A program made the translations under genes and the position numbers. Shown piece after piece: positions 10,961 through 21,990 of a stretch of 64,000 bases of DNA; the first letter of the stretch is position 1; every line of letters begins with the position of its first letter. A model generated the notes under the pieces. The model was not told the DNA's origin. It worked only from the letters and a program-made list of their open reading frames with translations, and did no database searches. This DNA comes from Agelaius tricolor (taxonomy: Eukaryota; Chordata; Aves; Passeriformes; Icteridae). The stretch lies in assembly GCA_023055355.1 (NCBI GenBank), contig JALJCS010000039.1:2432501-2496500 (forward strand), written 5' to 3'.

Positions 10961-12798
10961 GCTTGGAGAAAACTCTCCCCTGCTTTGTCTGGGCAATCCT
11001 TAACCAGTGTCTTACATGGCTCTTGCTGCCATTTCTTGCTCAACAGTGTGATAGATGAATCTGATTCGTGCTAACAATTGTAACTATATTTTAAATATTT
11101 TAGAAAATATTTGCTAAAAAGTAAGAGAGGAAAAGGATATGGAATTAGTGACACAAAACAGATGTTTTCAGGTGTTCATGAGAAAACAGGATGCAGGATG
11201 TAGTTTGAGATAAGTAACATCCCAAAAGGCAATAGGCCTCAGGATAATGAAAGAATCGGCCTTGAAATGGACAAAATTGGGATGATTCCAGGTATCTATG
11301 AAATCATAAGGCTTCTTTTTGGAATATAATGCTGGCTTCTATAACACAAGACTTGGGGGGCATGTGCAGCTTGTGGGGTTGTTCAAAGGACAGTGATGAT
11401 GAGGAGAAGCCTTCGTGGGAAGCGACCACCAAAACCAAAAGACCCCTTAGAAACAAGCAGAGCATGCACTGTGCAGTACAGTGACACAGATTTCAAGAAT
11501 CAAAAATAGGAGGAGATTGACAGAAAATTATTGATGAATATGTATTAGCATCCAGTCTAGAAGTTGTGTTTGGATTCTTTATCTTTTGAATGGGAGGCAG
11601 GGTGAGAAAACCCCCCCTGTATCCCGACTGGTTTTGCTTATGCTTTATCCAAACCACTGCCAAATTATTTTGTATCTGCTTGATTATATTTGATTGCATG
11701 ATTTCATATAAAATTGCTGCTCAATTCAAATTGCTGCTAAATTCTAATGTTGGTTTATTAAATTAGACATATAGGGACCTCCTTCATAACAACAGCCCAC
11801 CTCAGTCACCTACCCGTTGGGACTGTGCTTTCTACTGAGCCAGTCCTGCCAGAAAAGCAGCTTTAAACACACCTCCAAGAAGGCACTGATCCAGATAAAG
11901 CACATCCATTCCCCTCTGCCCAGGGCCAGTCCCCTGTACATCTGGCAGCCTGCAAAATCTAACACCCCCTCAGGCTCCAACACATTGTTCCAGCCCAAAG
12001 CATAAAGCAATTTGTTTTGTTAAAGCTGAAGTAATTCCTGCAGGTCCTCGGCCTTCCAAGGCCAACACTGCCACTCCGGAGGGAATCCTGTGACCCCGAG
12101 CATTTGATGGTGACCACACCAAAGCAAGAGGTGGCTCCTTCAGCAGGAGAATGGCACATGGCAATGTGGTGCCTTTGTGTCCCCAGCCTTCCCCCATTGT
12201 TTCAGCAATGGCAGCTACACTTAGGCAGCTTCAGCAGAGCTTATTTGTGTTGGCTGAGTGCAGATCAGGACTCCCAGCCCACCTCTAACAGCAGCTTGCA
12301 ATGACAACAGCACCTGCACACTGAGGTCTTTTGCTGGAGGCAAGCCTGTCACAAGCACACACCCTCTTCAAACTTCCCATCAAACAGAAAGGAGAAGAGC
12401 AGGAAAAGGCTACCTTTGGACCAGTCTTCCCCAGCTCTACACATGGGCCCATCCTGGGTAGAAAACTCCCGCCACTGCTGGCCTTCTTCTTCATGGTGAG
12501 AAACTTCGAGGGAAGCAGCTGAAAGGCAAAAATAAACCAGCTAGAGCCTCAGAGTTGGGCTTGTTCACAAAGGCTTTTCTTGAACAAGTGGCACTGGTGA
12601 ACAATTTGTGATCACATTGTCCAGGACAGTCCTGGAAGCCCTGGAAGTTGCTTGCTGAAATACTCAGCACCAATAAATTAACAATACAGAGTGCAATACA
12701 CATACTCCAACCACATGGCTCTGTCCCATCAGCTTCTCCGTGATTGCATGTGACATGGTTGGGGATTGCTGCTCTTTGGGCATTTCTTTCCTCTTTAG
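10961..12798. other. Unannotated AT-balanced DNA
   Basis: No gene or confidently named repeat is seen. The change from GC-rich ETS to this sequence at about 10960 marks the edge of the rDNA copy, so the rDNA fragment appears embedded in ordinary chromosomal sequence. A stretch near 11600-11760 ending in AT-rich, LTR-like sequence may be an old repeat. Confidence 0.5.
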
Positions 12799-13162
12799 GT
12801 TCATTGAGGGAAGAGAAGAGGATCTGATTCCATGGTTAAGCAGGCTTGATTTATTATTTTGTGATATGTATTATATTAAAACTACACTAAAAGAATAGAA
12901 GAAAGGATTTCATCAGAAGGCTAGCTAAGAATAGAAGAGGAAGGAATGATAACAAAGGCTTCTGGCCTGGACTCTCTGTCTGAGCCAGCTGGGCTGTGAT
13001 TGGCCATTAATTACAAACATCCAACATGGGCCAATCAAAGTGCCACCTGTTGCATTCCACAGCAGCTGATAATCATTGTTTACATTTTATTCCTGAGGCT
13101 TCTCAGCTTCTCAGGAGGAAAAATCCTAAGGAAAGGATTTTTCATCAAAGATATCTGGGACA
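12799..13162 (-). mobile_element. Solo LTR-like dispersed repeat, copy 1
   Basis: This shares extended similarity with 15714-16062 (same orientation) and with the reverse complement of 62327-62700. Shared landmarks are AGAATAGAAGAAAGGATTTC, GGCTAGCTAAGAATAG, TGGCCATTAATTA, CACCTGTTGCATTCCACAGC and GGAAAGGATTTTTCAT. In the minus orientation an AATAAA-type signal lies near the 3' end. No retroviral coding sequence adjoins it. Ends are approximate. Confidence 0.7.
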
Positions 13163-14284
13163 CAAAGGTGCTGAGACATTTTCTTCTGGACGTGCTGCAG
13201 CAGATAACTTGCTTTGCTGTACACTGTGTCTGCAGGGCTGGATCCGTGCCCACACAGGAGCTGGGAGAGAACAGCTGCTTTGGAAGCTCTTCCAGCTGGG
13301 ACCAGCCCTGTCTCACAGGGCTTTGGGCAGAGTTTGAGCTTCCCCCCCAACATGCTCAGGTGCCCAAGGGCAGCTTGGTCTTGACACCAGCAGGGGGCTA
13401 TTTACAAATCACAAACGGGACAGGACTGCTGTGGAACTGCCTTGAGCTGTTTTCTTTTCCAGCATCACTCTCATTACATGGTTATGACAATGGGAAGATG
13501 CCAGCAGCTCACATCCCAGGCAGCAGACCAAGAACCTAATGTTACAACTTCCTTTATAAGTTTCTTGACCAATCACATAAAGCAAAAGCACATTGACAGT
13601 AGTTCCATCCAACCACTATAGGCACTCGTACCTTTGGTTAAAACAATGCTTGCTTATTTTGAATACAATACCTGCTTGTAAGCCTTAAAGCACAATGCAC
13701 AGAGTTCCATTATTAAGCCTTAACCCTCCTAATCTCTTGCTAGATAAACTTTTCTGTGGCTTAGGGAGTTATTCTAGACAAGCGTTAATACACAGACCAT
13801 TGTTCTATTTGTCCTTGCTTTTCTACTTTTTAAATAATTTTTCTGCTGACCTATCTCATGGCAGCTGCTTAGCTCTAATCACAGTTCTACTGTATCTGAG
13901 GCTTGTCTTTTGCAGCTTTCCCAAAACCCTCTGATTTTGTGGATTCCCACAATTCTCCCTCTCAGTTCATCTCAAAAGAAACCTTCATATTTGTGTCGTT
14001 TATTACTTGCATTTCGTAGCCTTACTATAATATTTCTGCTTATTACCTACTTAAAGCATTTTCTTGCTTGCACTAAAGCAGGGGCAGGGAGAGCAGGGAC
14101 ACCAGGGCAGTTTGCAGCCTTAACACAGCCCACTGGGTACTTACAGTGAAAGATGTCAGTCTTTCTCTGGACAAAAGACGAGGTGTCCAGGTCTTCTTTG
14201 GGAATCCAGAAGCCATTTTGAAGGCAGGATCTCCCAGATGAGTGACAATGCCTCAACAAAACTGGAAGAAGCAACCATGGAACT

Positions 14285-15145
14285 CTGAAAATCCAGAACC
14301 CAATTCATGGCAGATTCAAGGCATATACTGGTGCTAAAAATTTTCTATGATTTGAAAGTAGCTAAGTGCTTGTTTGGTCTAAGTAGCTAGTATGTTAGGC
14401 CTCTAGTTGGACTTTATTTGAACTATAGGGCTGCCTTGTGCAATTCAAAGATGGATCATACTGAAACCTGGAGCTAAAAATCTGAACATTAATAATAGTT
14501 AGAACAGACAAAGCTGCAGCCTAAATATTACTTCAAAATAGCTAGAGTGGATATCCTCTTCTTTAGGCTGAAGCACCCCTGATCTCTCAGCTGCTCCTCA
14601 CAGGACTTGGGAGAGACTGGAATGTTATGGCTAATGGCTTAAAAATTGTTATAAAGGACTTTCTGCCCATTGGGACAAAACTGTATAAAGAGGCTGCGAC
14701 CACCCAAGCCCACCCTTCCCTGAAAATGCCTCTGGACTGGAACTTGGCACTGGGAGTTAAGCTGCTGAAGGGAACTTGAGACAAGACAAAGGTGACACTA
14801 TTGTCCCATTAGCTCAGGGCTGGGGAGAAGTAAACAAGGCTGCAGAGAAAAACCTATCCACAACAAAGCCAAACCAAGCAGCTGTGCTGAAAATCAGCTC
14901 TGTCTGGCTTCAAGGTGGGCAAGTCATAGCCACAGACTCGTCTGCTGAGGCCAGGTTTGCACACAAACCTCCCATCCAAGACCTCCACAGTGCCCCCAGA
15001 CCCATTCCTGAGGCCTTGCACCAGACGACTGCAGGGCACGCAAAGTAACACAACAGATCTGAAAATCCAGAAGCCAATTGATGGCAGACTCAAAGGACAG
15101 ACAGATGCTAAAGATTTTCTATTATTTGAAAGTAGCAATAGACAG
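14285..15145. repeat. Pair of ~80-bp direct repeats 775 bp apart
   Basis: 14285-14365 and 15060-15145 share GAAAATCCAGAA.CCAATT, GATGGCAGA.TCAA, and TTTTCTAT.ATTTGAAAGTAG with small differences. Between them, 14640-14700 has TATA-like sequence. They may be the surviving ends of an old LTR element, but I see no coding sequence to confirm this. Confidence 0.55.
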
Positions 15146-15713
15146 AGTCCAACTTGCCCCACCCCAGGGAGGCACCTGGGAGGTCCCACCTTGCCCAAAT
15201 CTGCATGAATCCATTGGAGTCTTACGTTTTGCCAGACCTCACCACAGAGAAGACCAGAAGAGGATTTGATGGTATGCCAATGGGATCCATGGAATGGTGA
15301 TGTTTTTTACTTCATCTGTCTCTGTCACTCTCCTTCTTCCCCTTCTTCCCAACCCCCCATCCCCCCCCCCAACACCCCCTTGCTTCTTTTTCTTTTCCTT
15401 TCTCTCTCTCTTCCTCACATTTACTGTTACATAAAATCCAGACTATTGATTTTGGCATATGGTCTCATTTGCCCCTCAATTCACAGGCCTCTCCCTAATA
15501 ATTGTAATAACCACATGATAACAACCCACTGAAACTTCATGAAACTTCATCAGACCTCATTCACCTTTAAGCACTTTAAGCAACCACTAGATGGGAAAAA
15601 AAAGTATAGACCAGTACATTTAGAAAATGTTGCATTCCTTCAGTGCAAAAAAAAAAAAAAGCACAATCAGTAGAGCATATATTGTTCATCCACTCAGCTG
15701 TGCATTGTGGTGG

Positions 15714-16062
15714 TGTTCACAGGGGTCTTAGGATGAGGGAAGAGATGAGGATCTGACTCTTGATTTATTATTTTATGATATATATTATCTTAAAATTATA
15801 CTAAAAGAATAGAAGAAAGGATTTCATCAGAAGGCTAGCTAAGAATAGAAAAAGAAAGAATGAATAACAAAAGACAGAGTCCGAGCCAGCTGACTGTGAG
15901 TGGCCATTAATTAGAAACAACTCTAGGAGACCAATCACAGATGCACCTGTTGCATTCCACAGCAGCAGATAACCATTGTTTACATTTTGTTCCTGAGCTC
16001 TCTCAGCTTCTCAGGAGAAAAAACCCAAAGGAAAGGATTTTTCATAAAACATGTCTGTGACA
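15714..16062 (-). mobile_element. Solo LTR-like dispersed repeat, copy 2
   Basis: This is a second member of the family at 12799-13162, in the same orientation, ending CATGTCTGTGACA at 16062. It is about 80-85% similar to the first copy by eye. Boundaries are approximate because flanking duplications are unclear. Confidence 0.7.
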
Positions 16063-16192
16063 GTGCAGACCACTGAACTGCTGCACCAGCAGACGGGCAT
16101 TATCCCATCCTGTATTTCCCTTTGGCATTCTCTCTCAGAGTGCAGATGAGACAAAACCAAAAAGTTCAACTTGAGTCAATCTTTACCTTCAA

Positions 16193-16302
16193 AGGAAATT
16201 CAGGAACTTTCTGCAGAGGCCAATGCTCTGCACGCTGATGAACTCCTTGCAGAGGCCAATGCTCTGCACGCTCAGGAACTTTGCAGAGGCCAATGCTCCG
16301 CG
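16193..16302. repeat. Three-copy tandem repeat (about 36-39 bp unit)
   Basis: The core GCAGAGGCCAATGCTC occurs three times (about 16214, 16252 and 16284), with GCACGCTGATGAACTC or GCACGCTCAGGAACT-type linkers. It sits at the left shoulder of a GC-rich island. Each unit carries a CCAAT motif, so it could contribute to promoter activity. Confidence 0.7.
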
Positions 16303-16329
16303 AACAATTCCCCTGGCGAATCGCCCAGT

Positions 16330-17030
16330 GAAGCCGCCTGCAGGAGCCCAGGCTGCGCACAAGCAGCCAGGGCCGCGTTCTCAGGCAACTGAGGCCGCGC
16401 CGCTGTCACAGACGCTGCCGCCGCCTTCGTGGTTTCCAGGCAGCCGCGGAACCCGGCAGCCGCCGCCCTTTCCCGGCTCCTGCCCCTCCCGGCCCCGCAC
16501 GCCCCCCAAGATGCTGCCGGGGCTCGGGGGCTTCGTCTGCCTGGGCTGGGGCTCGGCCTCCCCTGCGGGACAAGGTGAGGGGGGGTCCCCGGGGGTCGTG
16601 TCCCCCCGGGAGCGTGGGTGAGTCCCCCATGTCCCCCCCAAGCCGGGGTCACCCCCTTTTCTCTGCCCAGAGCTCCTGAGCCAGCTCCTGCTGCCCCCTG
16701 GGAGGGGCTTTGGGGAGCCCCCCGGGGACCCCCTTGAATGCCCATTCCTGGGCACTGGGACCCTTCGCATCTCCTTCCCCAGCTGCAGGACCCCCTGCAC
16801 CCCCTTATTCTGCCCCGACACCCCCTGCACCCCCTTTCCCGGGTATCCTCCTCTCCCGGCCCCTGGATCCCCCGTTTCCATGAGCCCGGGGACCCCCGGA
16901 CCCCATTCCCGGCCAGCCCGGGGCACCTCAGCCCCAGGCCTTCCTTTGCCCGGCGAGCGGTGACGTCACTGCAGACTCGGGCCGCCATTGGCCAGCAGCA
17001 AAGAGCGGCGCCAATGGCGGGGCCGGAGGC
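16330..17030. promoter_or_regulatory. GC-rich promoter-like island with CRE and paired CCAAT boxes
   Basis: A CpG-rich block contains a perfect cAMP-response palindrome TGACGTCA at 16961-16968, and opposed CCAAT boxes at 16986-16990 (as ATTGG) and 17011-17015. The spacing is typical of a housekeeping or testis-type bidirectional promoter. Downstream, 17030-17095 holds short repeats of GTGAGGGGCCATGA. The regulatory role is inferred from motifs only. Confidence 0.45.
16511..16574 (+). CDS. Candidate first coding exon with consensus splice donor
   Basis: An ATG at 16511 in the context CCAAGATGC opens 21 codons (beginning MLPGLGGFVC) and ends exactly at a strong donor, CAAG|GTGAGG, at 16574/16575. 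It lies in the GC-rich island. The next plus-strand exon I recognise is the orphan MROH-like terminal exon at 18829, which begins with two bases of a split codon, so the phases could match. No intermediate HEAT exons are present, so a working gene is doubtful. Confidence 0.22.
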
Positions 17031-17095
17031 GGCTCAGGGGCCGTGAAGAGCCTTGAGCTGTGAGGGGCCATGAGGGGCCATGAAGGGCTGTGAGG

Positions 17096-17401
17096 TGTCA
17101 CTCTTGTGCCGAGAATGACACAGGAACAGGCAGGAGGCAGTATTGCAGAAAGACTAAAAGAAGGTTTAATTCAAGAGAACCGTGCGGTTTTTATAGAGTC
17201 ATACGATATATTCTGATTGGCTAGTTAAAAAAACATTCTTTATACACCGTCCTTGAGAAGAAGAGAAAGATGAAGTAGAAGAACACCACCTGCAGATTGT
17301 TTGTACTTAAGTTCTCACATTCTTACAACTTGCTAATAATTCTCACAAGCTGCTGTGAGAAACACTTGCTGTTTCTCTCTCTCTGTGCCATGGCATCCAC
17401 A
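17096..17401 (-). mobile_element. Solo LTR with 6-bp target-site duplication
   Basis: A 306-bp unit starting TGTCACTCTTGTGCC and ending CATCCACA is flanked on both sides by GTGAGG (17090-17095 and 17402-17407). Terminal TG...CA and a 6-bp duplication are diagnostic of LTR integration, and 6 bp suggests a class II (betaretrovirus-like) family. In the minus orientation it carries TATAAAAACCG and a polyadenylation-like AATTAAA. It interrupts the GTGAGGGGC repeat tract that resumes at 17402. Confidence 0.85.
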
Positions 17402-17601
17402 GTGAGGGGCTGTGAGGGGTCTTGGGCAACTGCGAGGGAGCCATGAGGGGCCTGTGAGGGACCATGGGGAACTCTGTGGTGGTATCTTTTTGTACTAAAA
17501 ATTACGTGTACACTATTTACAATAACTTCTCAATACTTATCACCTATATTAGACAGTGAGTTTTTACTCTAATCTAAAAATGCCAACATCACTTAAAAGA
17601 T

Positions 17602-17739
17602 GGAGGGAGGGAGGGAGGGAGGGAGGGAGGGAGGAAGGAAGGAAGGAAGGAAGGAAGGAAGGAAGGAAGGAAGGAAGGAAGGAAGGAAGGAAGGAAGGAA
17701 GGAAGGAAGGAAGGAAGGAAGGAAGGAAGGAAGGGAGGG
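17602..17739. repeat. GGGA/GGAA tetranucleotide microsatellite
   Basis: About nine GGGA-type units lead into roughly 25 perfect AAGG units, ending GGGAGGG. The open frames across it are repeat artefacts. Confidence 0.98.
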
Positions 17740-17740
17740 T

Positions 17741-18640
17741 GATGAATGAAGTCACTGGATTCAAGGATCATACAATTATAAATTTATTATTATTATTATT
17801 ATTATTATTATGCAAGCGAGAATAAGCAAAGTTCAGCGCTGGGCGGCCGGGAGTCTCCGCTCCTCTAGGCTCGCACCGTTCCTATCCCCAAAGTCCACCT
17901 TTTATTGCCTTTTTCTCCCGGGTCCAGGGATGACATGGTCTGTCTTTTGTGCTTGCTCGTTCAGTTGCTAGGGGGTCTTTTTCTGCCTTCTGGTGGTCGT
18001 GGGATGAAGGCTCCAAGTCTTCCTCTTTTAACCGCTGAGTGAACTTTTCCTTATAAGGCATACCTATACAGTGGAATTTTCAGAACACTATATGATTCCT
18101 GCAAGCCTAAGCAATTCTTGTGAGTTTAGGGATTGTTATTACAGCTCTCCTCTGTGACCTCTTAGGTGAACTTTTCTTTACCATGGAATTCCCAAAGCAC
18201 TATATGACTCCTGCAAGCCAAGCAACCATATGTGAACCATATGTGGCTATACATTTAAAATCAAGCGGTTTTAGCTATTTAGTTATTGCTTTGATATTGT
18301 ATAAATATTTAGCTATTGATTAAATTAATGAACAAACATATTGCTACTTATTACACTCATCACCACCTTTACCGTGCATGCTCCACCACTCGTTTTGGTT
18401 GTCGCACAAGTCTTTGGGGGTCATTGTTTGATGAAGGCCTCTCTTCTTCCTCGATGTCTTTAATTCACCTTTGGGTTACACATTCGCACCCAGCCAGTAC
18501 AATGTAATCCAAAACTAACATATTACCTACATTTAAGCATCAAAGCAATAAATCTCTTATAGCTGGCATTTTCCTGGGACCCAACCAGATTTTCCCCTCT
18601 TTCTGTTAATTTTTAGTAACTGTTATCTCTTACTTTTTCC
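17741..18640 (-). mobile_element. LTR related to the 50.7/59.7-kb provirus LTR, with ATT microsatellite
   Basis: After an (ATT)n tract (17785-17810) the sequence GCAAGCGAGAATAAGCAAA, GAGTCTCCGCTCCTC, GTTGCTAGGGG.TCTT and TCTGCCTTCTGGTGGTCGT parallels the LTR at 50723-51317, so it is a diverged relative in the same orientation. The right half (18350-18600) recurs inverted at 39250-39560. It lies directly upstream of an MROH-like terminal exon in both places. Confidence 0.65.
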
Positions 18641-18828
18641 TCCTCTCATGGAACATCTGCAGGGAGGGGGGTGGAACCCCTCCACTCCCTTTTTTCTTGG
18701 CATTGCAACTTTTAAATGTTTTATTATTATTTCCAAATATTAATTACTGCATCAATATTGATTACTGTCTCAATTTTGTCAGCACAAATCATACCTATTT
18801 ACCACAGCTCTGTTCGTCTCTCTTGCAG

Positions 18829-19028
18829 CCCTTGAAAGCCTGACGGAGGACATGAGCAGTGCTGTGTCAGAGCTGGCATTTCAAACACTGCATGTCCTCC
18901 GAGCAACAGCCAGTGGGCGATATTCCATCTTCCAGAGGCTGCACGATCAGCTGCGCAGGGCATGGATGACTCGGCCTCGTCTGTCAGGGCTCGGCTGGCT
19001 GCACTGCTGGAGCTCTGAGGAGAGCTGA
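18829..19028 (+). pseudogene. Orphan terminal exon of an MROH-like (maestro heat-like repeat) gene
   Basis: An acceptor (TCTCTCTTGCAG) is followed by a 200-base exon encoding ...LAFQTLHVLRATASG..., RRAWMTRPRLSG and ending CWSSEES-stop. It is almost identical to the last exon of the minus-strand gene (38864-39063) and clearly related to 26909-27108. None of the upstream HEAT-repeat exons exist on this strand; an LTR and simple repeats occupy their place. It is therefore a 3' fragment of a duplicated gene, probably non-coding now, unless spliced to an unrelated upstream exon. Confidence 0.75.
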
Positions 19029-19137
19029 TCTGGGAGGCTCTCTTTGCTGGGGCAACCTGAGCCAGGGGGATTTTTAGTTTTCTGTAAGATTTTTCTTTTC
19101 TTCCATTCTATTTTTTATCCTATGTAAATATAGACTG

Positions 19138-19925
19138 TGTTATAATACACAGAATCTCAGGAGATTTCTTTGCTGCCCAGGGTCCGCAGGGCATAGGGGA
19201 GGAGGGGGAAAAGGGTGCTTGTGCTCAGCCAGCTGCCCAGGCATGCGGTGGGCAAGGGGAAATGGCCAGAAGCCCCTTGGCCTTTGGTGGTTCTGCTGAA
19301 GCCTTTGTGCTGCCCACAGAGCGGCTGGGCAGGGGCCGGAGCTGCGGGGATCCCTGCCAGAGCGGTGCCTGGAGATGGCCACAAGCCCTGTGCCAGGCAG
19401 GAAGCGCCATCCGTCTCCTCCTGCCCGTGTGCTGCTGCCTGCCTTGCCGAGGGCTCCCAGGTGCCTCTGGATGGGGCTGCTCTGGAGCTGCTGTGGGGCT
19501 GCGGCGCTGCTGCCGGGCAGCTTGGCCGGGCTGGGGCAGGGCCTGAGGGGCTGGGGCGCTGGCAAGCCCTGAGCAATGGGCTGTCAGAGGCCACAGGCAG
19601 CCCCCTGGCAGCCGCCTTCTTCCTGCCAGAGCTGACTGGCAAGACGGATCCCAGGCATTCTGCAACTAAGAGCATCAGTGTTGTTGGAAACCCAAATGCA
19701 GGGAAATCTCAGACCTTTGGTCTTGTCGGCAAAGCTTAGAATTAAACACAGCATTTGAGCTGAGACCTTGGAAAGGGCTTCCGAACTCAGGTGCTAGAAG
19801 CGAGAATGAGGATTTCTAGTTTACAGCAGAGACACAGGGAGGAAAGTTGAAGTGGAGGAAAGTTTAGATTTTTAGAGTTCAAGACCTAGAAAAAATCAGT
19901 GTGGTTCCAATGGTAAACAAGAAGT
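19138..19925 (+). repeat. Duplicated 3' flank of MROH-like genes, copy A
   Basis: This is near-identical in order and sequence to 27235-28040, and inverted at 38235-38750. It begins with TATAATACACAGA and holds GCCAGAAGCCCCTTGGCC, ATGGCCACAAGCCCTGTG and, in the plus copies, GTTGGAAACCCAAATGCAGG. The block always follows a terminal MROH-like exon by about 110-130 bases. Open frames exist on both strands but none looks like a protein gene. Confidence 0.8.
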
Positions 19926-20269
19926 TTAGGATGCAGTGCTGTAGGTTTGTTGCATCATGGCATGATTGGCTAAGGAAGCTTCCACTGTAGCATGATGTGG
20001 GAACCCAGGAAATTCCTTGGGCTGCCCTGCAGGACTCGAGACCCTGTCAGAGGGCTCAGAGACCTTGGCATAGAGCCCAAGACCCCTGTGCCTTTGATTT
20101 AGCCCTTGGAAAAAACAATTCCCAACCTTGTATGAAGAATGGCAAGCCACAAAATGATAGTGAATTTAGCACAGAGTGGAAAAATAGATTTGGGGGGTTT
20201 GTAGAATGGGGCTTCAGGGGGCAAGATGGAGAAATCTGGGCATGTCCAGCCTTTCTCCTTCTTCTTCTT

Positions 20270-20640
20270 GGCCTCCGTCTTCTGCTGTGATGTTGGCACT
20301 TTTCAATTGGTTTAGAGTAGAAGCTCACTGTCTAACGTAGATGATAGGCATTGGAAAGTCACTGTAAATATTGTACAGGTAGTTGGTTTTAGTATAAAAA
20401 GATAACACCGCCCCGGGGGAGGCAGAGTGCCTTAGACTGTCTTGCTGAGTGGACCTCGGCAGGACAGGAGAAAGAATTTTATAGATAAGATACAATGAAC
20501 AACCTTGAGACCGAGAAATGAAGAGCTCTGACTCCTTCTTCCACCGCCGGGCTGGGAAAAGAGACTTTCTAACTTATCTCGGGCTCACTCTGAGCAGCTA
20601 GAGACCCCGAGAGCATGAGTCCCTAAGAGGAAATCTTGAA
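20270..20640 (+). mobile_element. Class II-type LTR fragment
   Basis: GTATAAAAAGATAACACC (TATA box), then GGACCTCGGCAGGACAGGAG, a degenerate polyadenylation signal (ACAATGAACAACC), and GAGCAGCTAGAGACCCCGAG match my memory of songbird ERVK-type LTR 3' halves. No internal coding sequence follows. The left end is not defined. Confidence 0.6.
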
Positions 20641-21149
20641 GGATTGGGTCCAAAACAGAAATATCCTTGTTGGCCATGTCTTCTTGGCCAAGAAGTCCTT
20701 CAAAGCTCTTGCAACTACAAGTCTTGCGGCCCTTTGAGCCATGCGGTGCAGATGCGAGCCAAACTCACCCTTCCTGTCTATGTAGAAGAGAAGAAAAAGC
20801 AATGGCATCATCTAAAAAAATCAGAGGTCCGCTCTCTAGCTCCTTCCAAACTCCTTCAAGTCACCCAAAGTGTGATTTAGCTACAAATAGATGAGAGGGA
20901 CTCTTAGTGCTGCTGGCTCTTTGACTCCAGAGCGGCTGCTTTAGAATCTTTCCCATAACCCTGTGTAGTTATGTGCCAGCAATGTCTCCTTTGAAGAAAC
21001 TTTCCCAACTGACTTGCATGGAGGCTTGTTTGAAGGGTGTTTGAGGAGAAAGGCTCCCAGCAGAGGTCTGGGCTTTGGCCTAGCTGTGTCCCCTGCTGAT
21101 TGTGAAGTGTGCCATCAGCAGCAGGGCTTTCTGGGCTAAAAATATCATC

Positions 21150-21335
21150 AAGTCACTTGGACTTGCTCTTTTTGGCCTATAAAAGCTGGAGCCACTTTTG
21201 GGGCAAATTTGGAGACCTCATCTGTGGGTGAATGGAGCAGCTAGGATTTTCCCAGTGGCTGGGAATGGTTCTCCAGGTGCCTGGTGTAAAAGGGGGCTGC
21301 CCAGCAACTGCGCATCTGCAAGATAATGAACACTT
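21150..21335 (+). mobile_element. LTR promoter fragment shared with 35920-36130
   Basis: GACTTGCTCTTTTTGG.CTATAAAAGCTGGAGCCAC, GGGGCAAATTTGGAGACCTC and the following ~100 bases recur at 35920-36130 in the same orientation. The CTATAAAAGC box suggests a retroviral promoter. It lies just upstream of the duplicated MROH-like unit. Confidence 0.6.
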
Positions 21336-21990
21336 GTCTTGGTTTGAAGAGAGAGGTGTCTGCTAAGGAAGGCAGAAGCCTTCTCTGAAAGGCAAAATGT
21401 AAATCCCCAGCCCTCAAAGGATTCTAATTTAGAAATTCAAATGCTCTCAGGGAAAGATATGGGGATAGGACTGAGAGCCTGCAGAGCTGGGTGGCGTTTG
21501 CTGATGCTCTGAGCCCTTCCTAAAGATCCTGTGGGGCTGCCTTAGACACCTGGGGCCAGGCATTCCTTCCAGCCTGGGCCACTTTGGATGGGCTGGGCGC
21601 GGCCCCAGGGCAGGCGGCAGTGTGTGCAAGGGCCCTGGCTGGCACGCTGCAGCACGGTCACCGTGGCATGGAATGGAACCCGGTGTCCAAGGCCCCTTTG
21701 TGACACGTGGGAAATAGAAGCTTGCCCGGGAGCTGGGAGCAGGCAACGGGGCACAACGGGACAGAGTGGTGCCGTGAGGAGCCCCCGCACAGCACGCTCG
21801 TTCCTGTCTGAGCCCGAGCTTTTCCGCAGCCTTTTTCCTGCAGCTGAGCTCGAGGCCAGCGCACAGAACTCGGTGACCCGTGGCCTTGCGAGGCTTCTAT
21901 TCTGCAGCTGCCCTCAAGAGCAGAGCGTGGGACTTGGTGCCCCAGAGCTTTCCCAGGGCACCTCTCCCACAAGTAGCTCCAGTCAGAGAC

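Noticed and set aside
3007..10996. Many long open frames on both strands across 3.0-11.0 kb, some over 400 codons (for example 5711-7009)
   Set aside because: They lie in 28S, ITS and ETS sequence of very high GC content where stop codons are rare. They overlap in all frames and encode low-complexity Pro/Arg/Ala/Gly strings.
17556..17825. Frame encoding a repeated Lys-Glu-Gly-Arg protein
   Set aside because: It is a translation of the AAGG microsatellite.
19157..19739. Frames in the duplicated MROH 3' flank
   Set aside because: Several frames on both strands are open in all three copies because of GC-rich composition. There are no domains and no consistent start or splice context.
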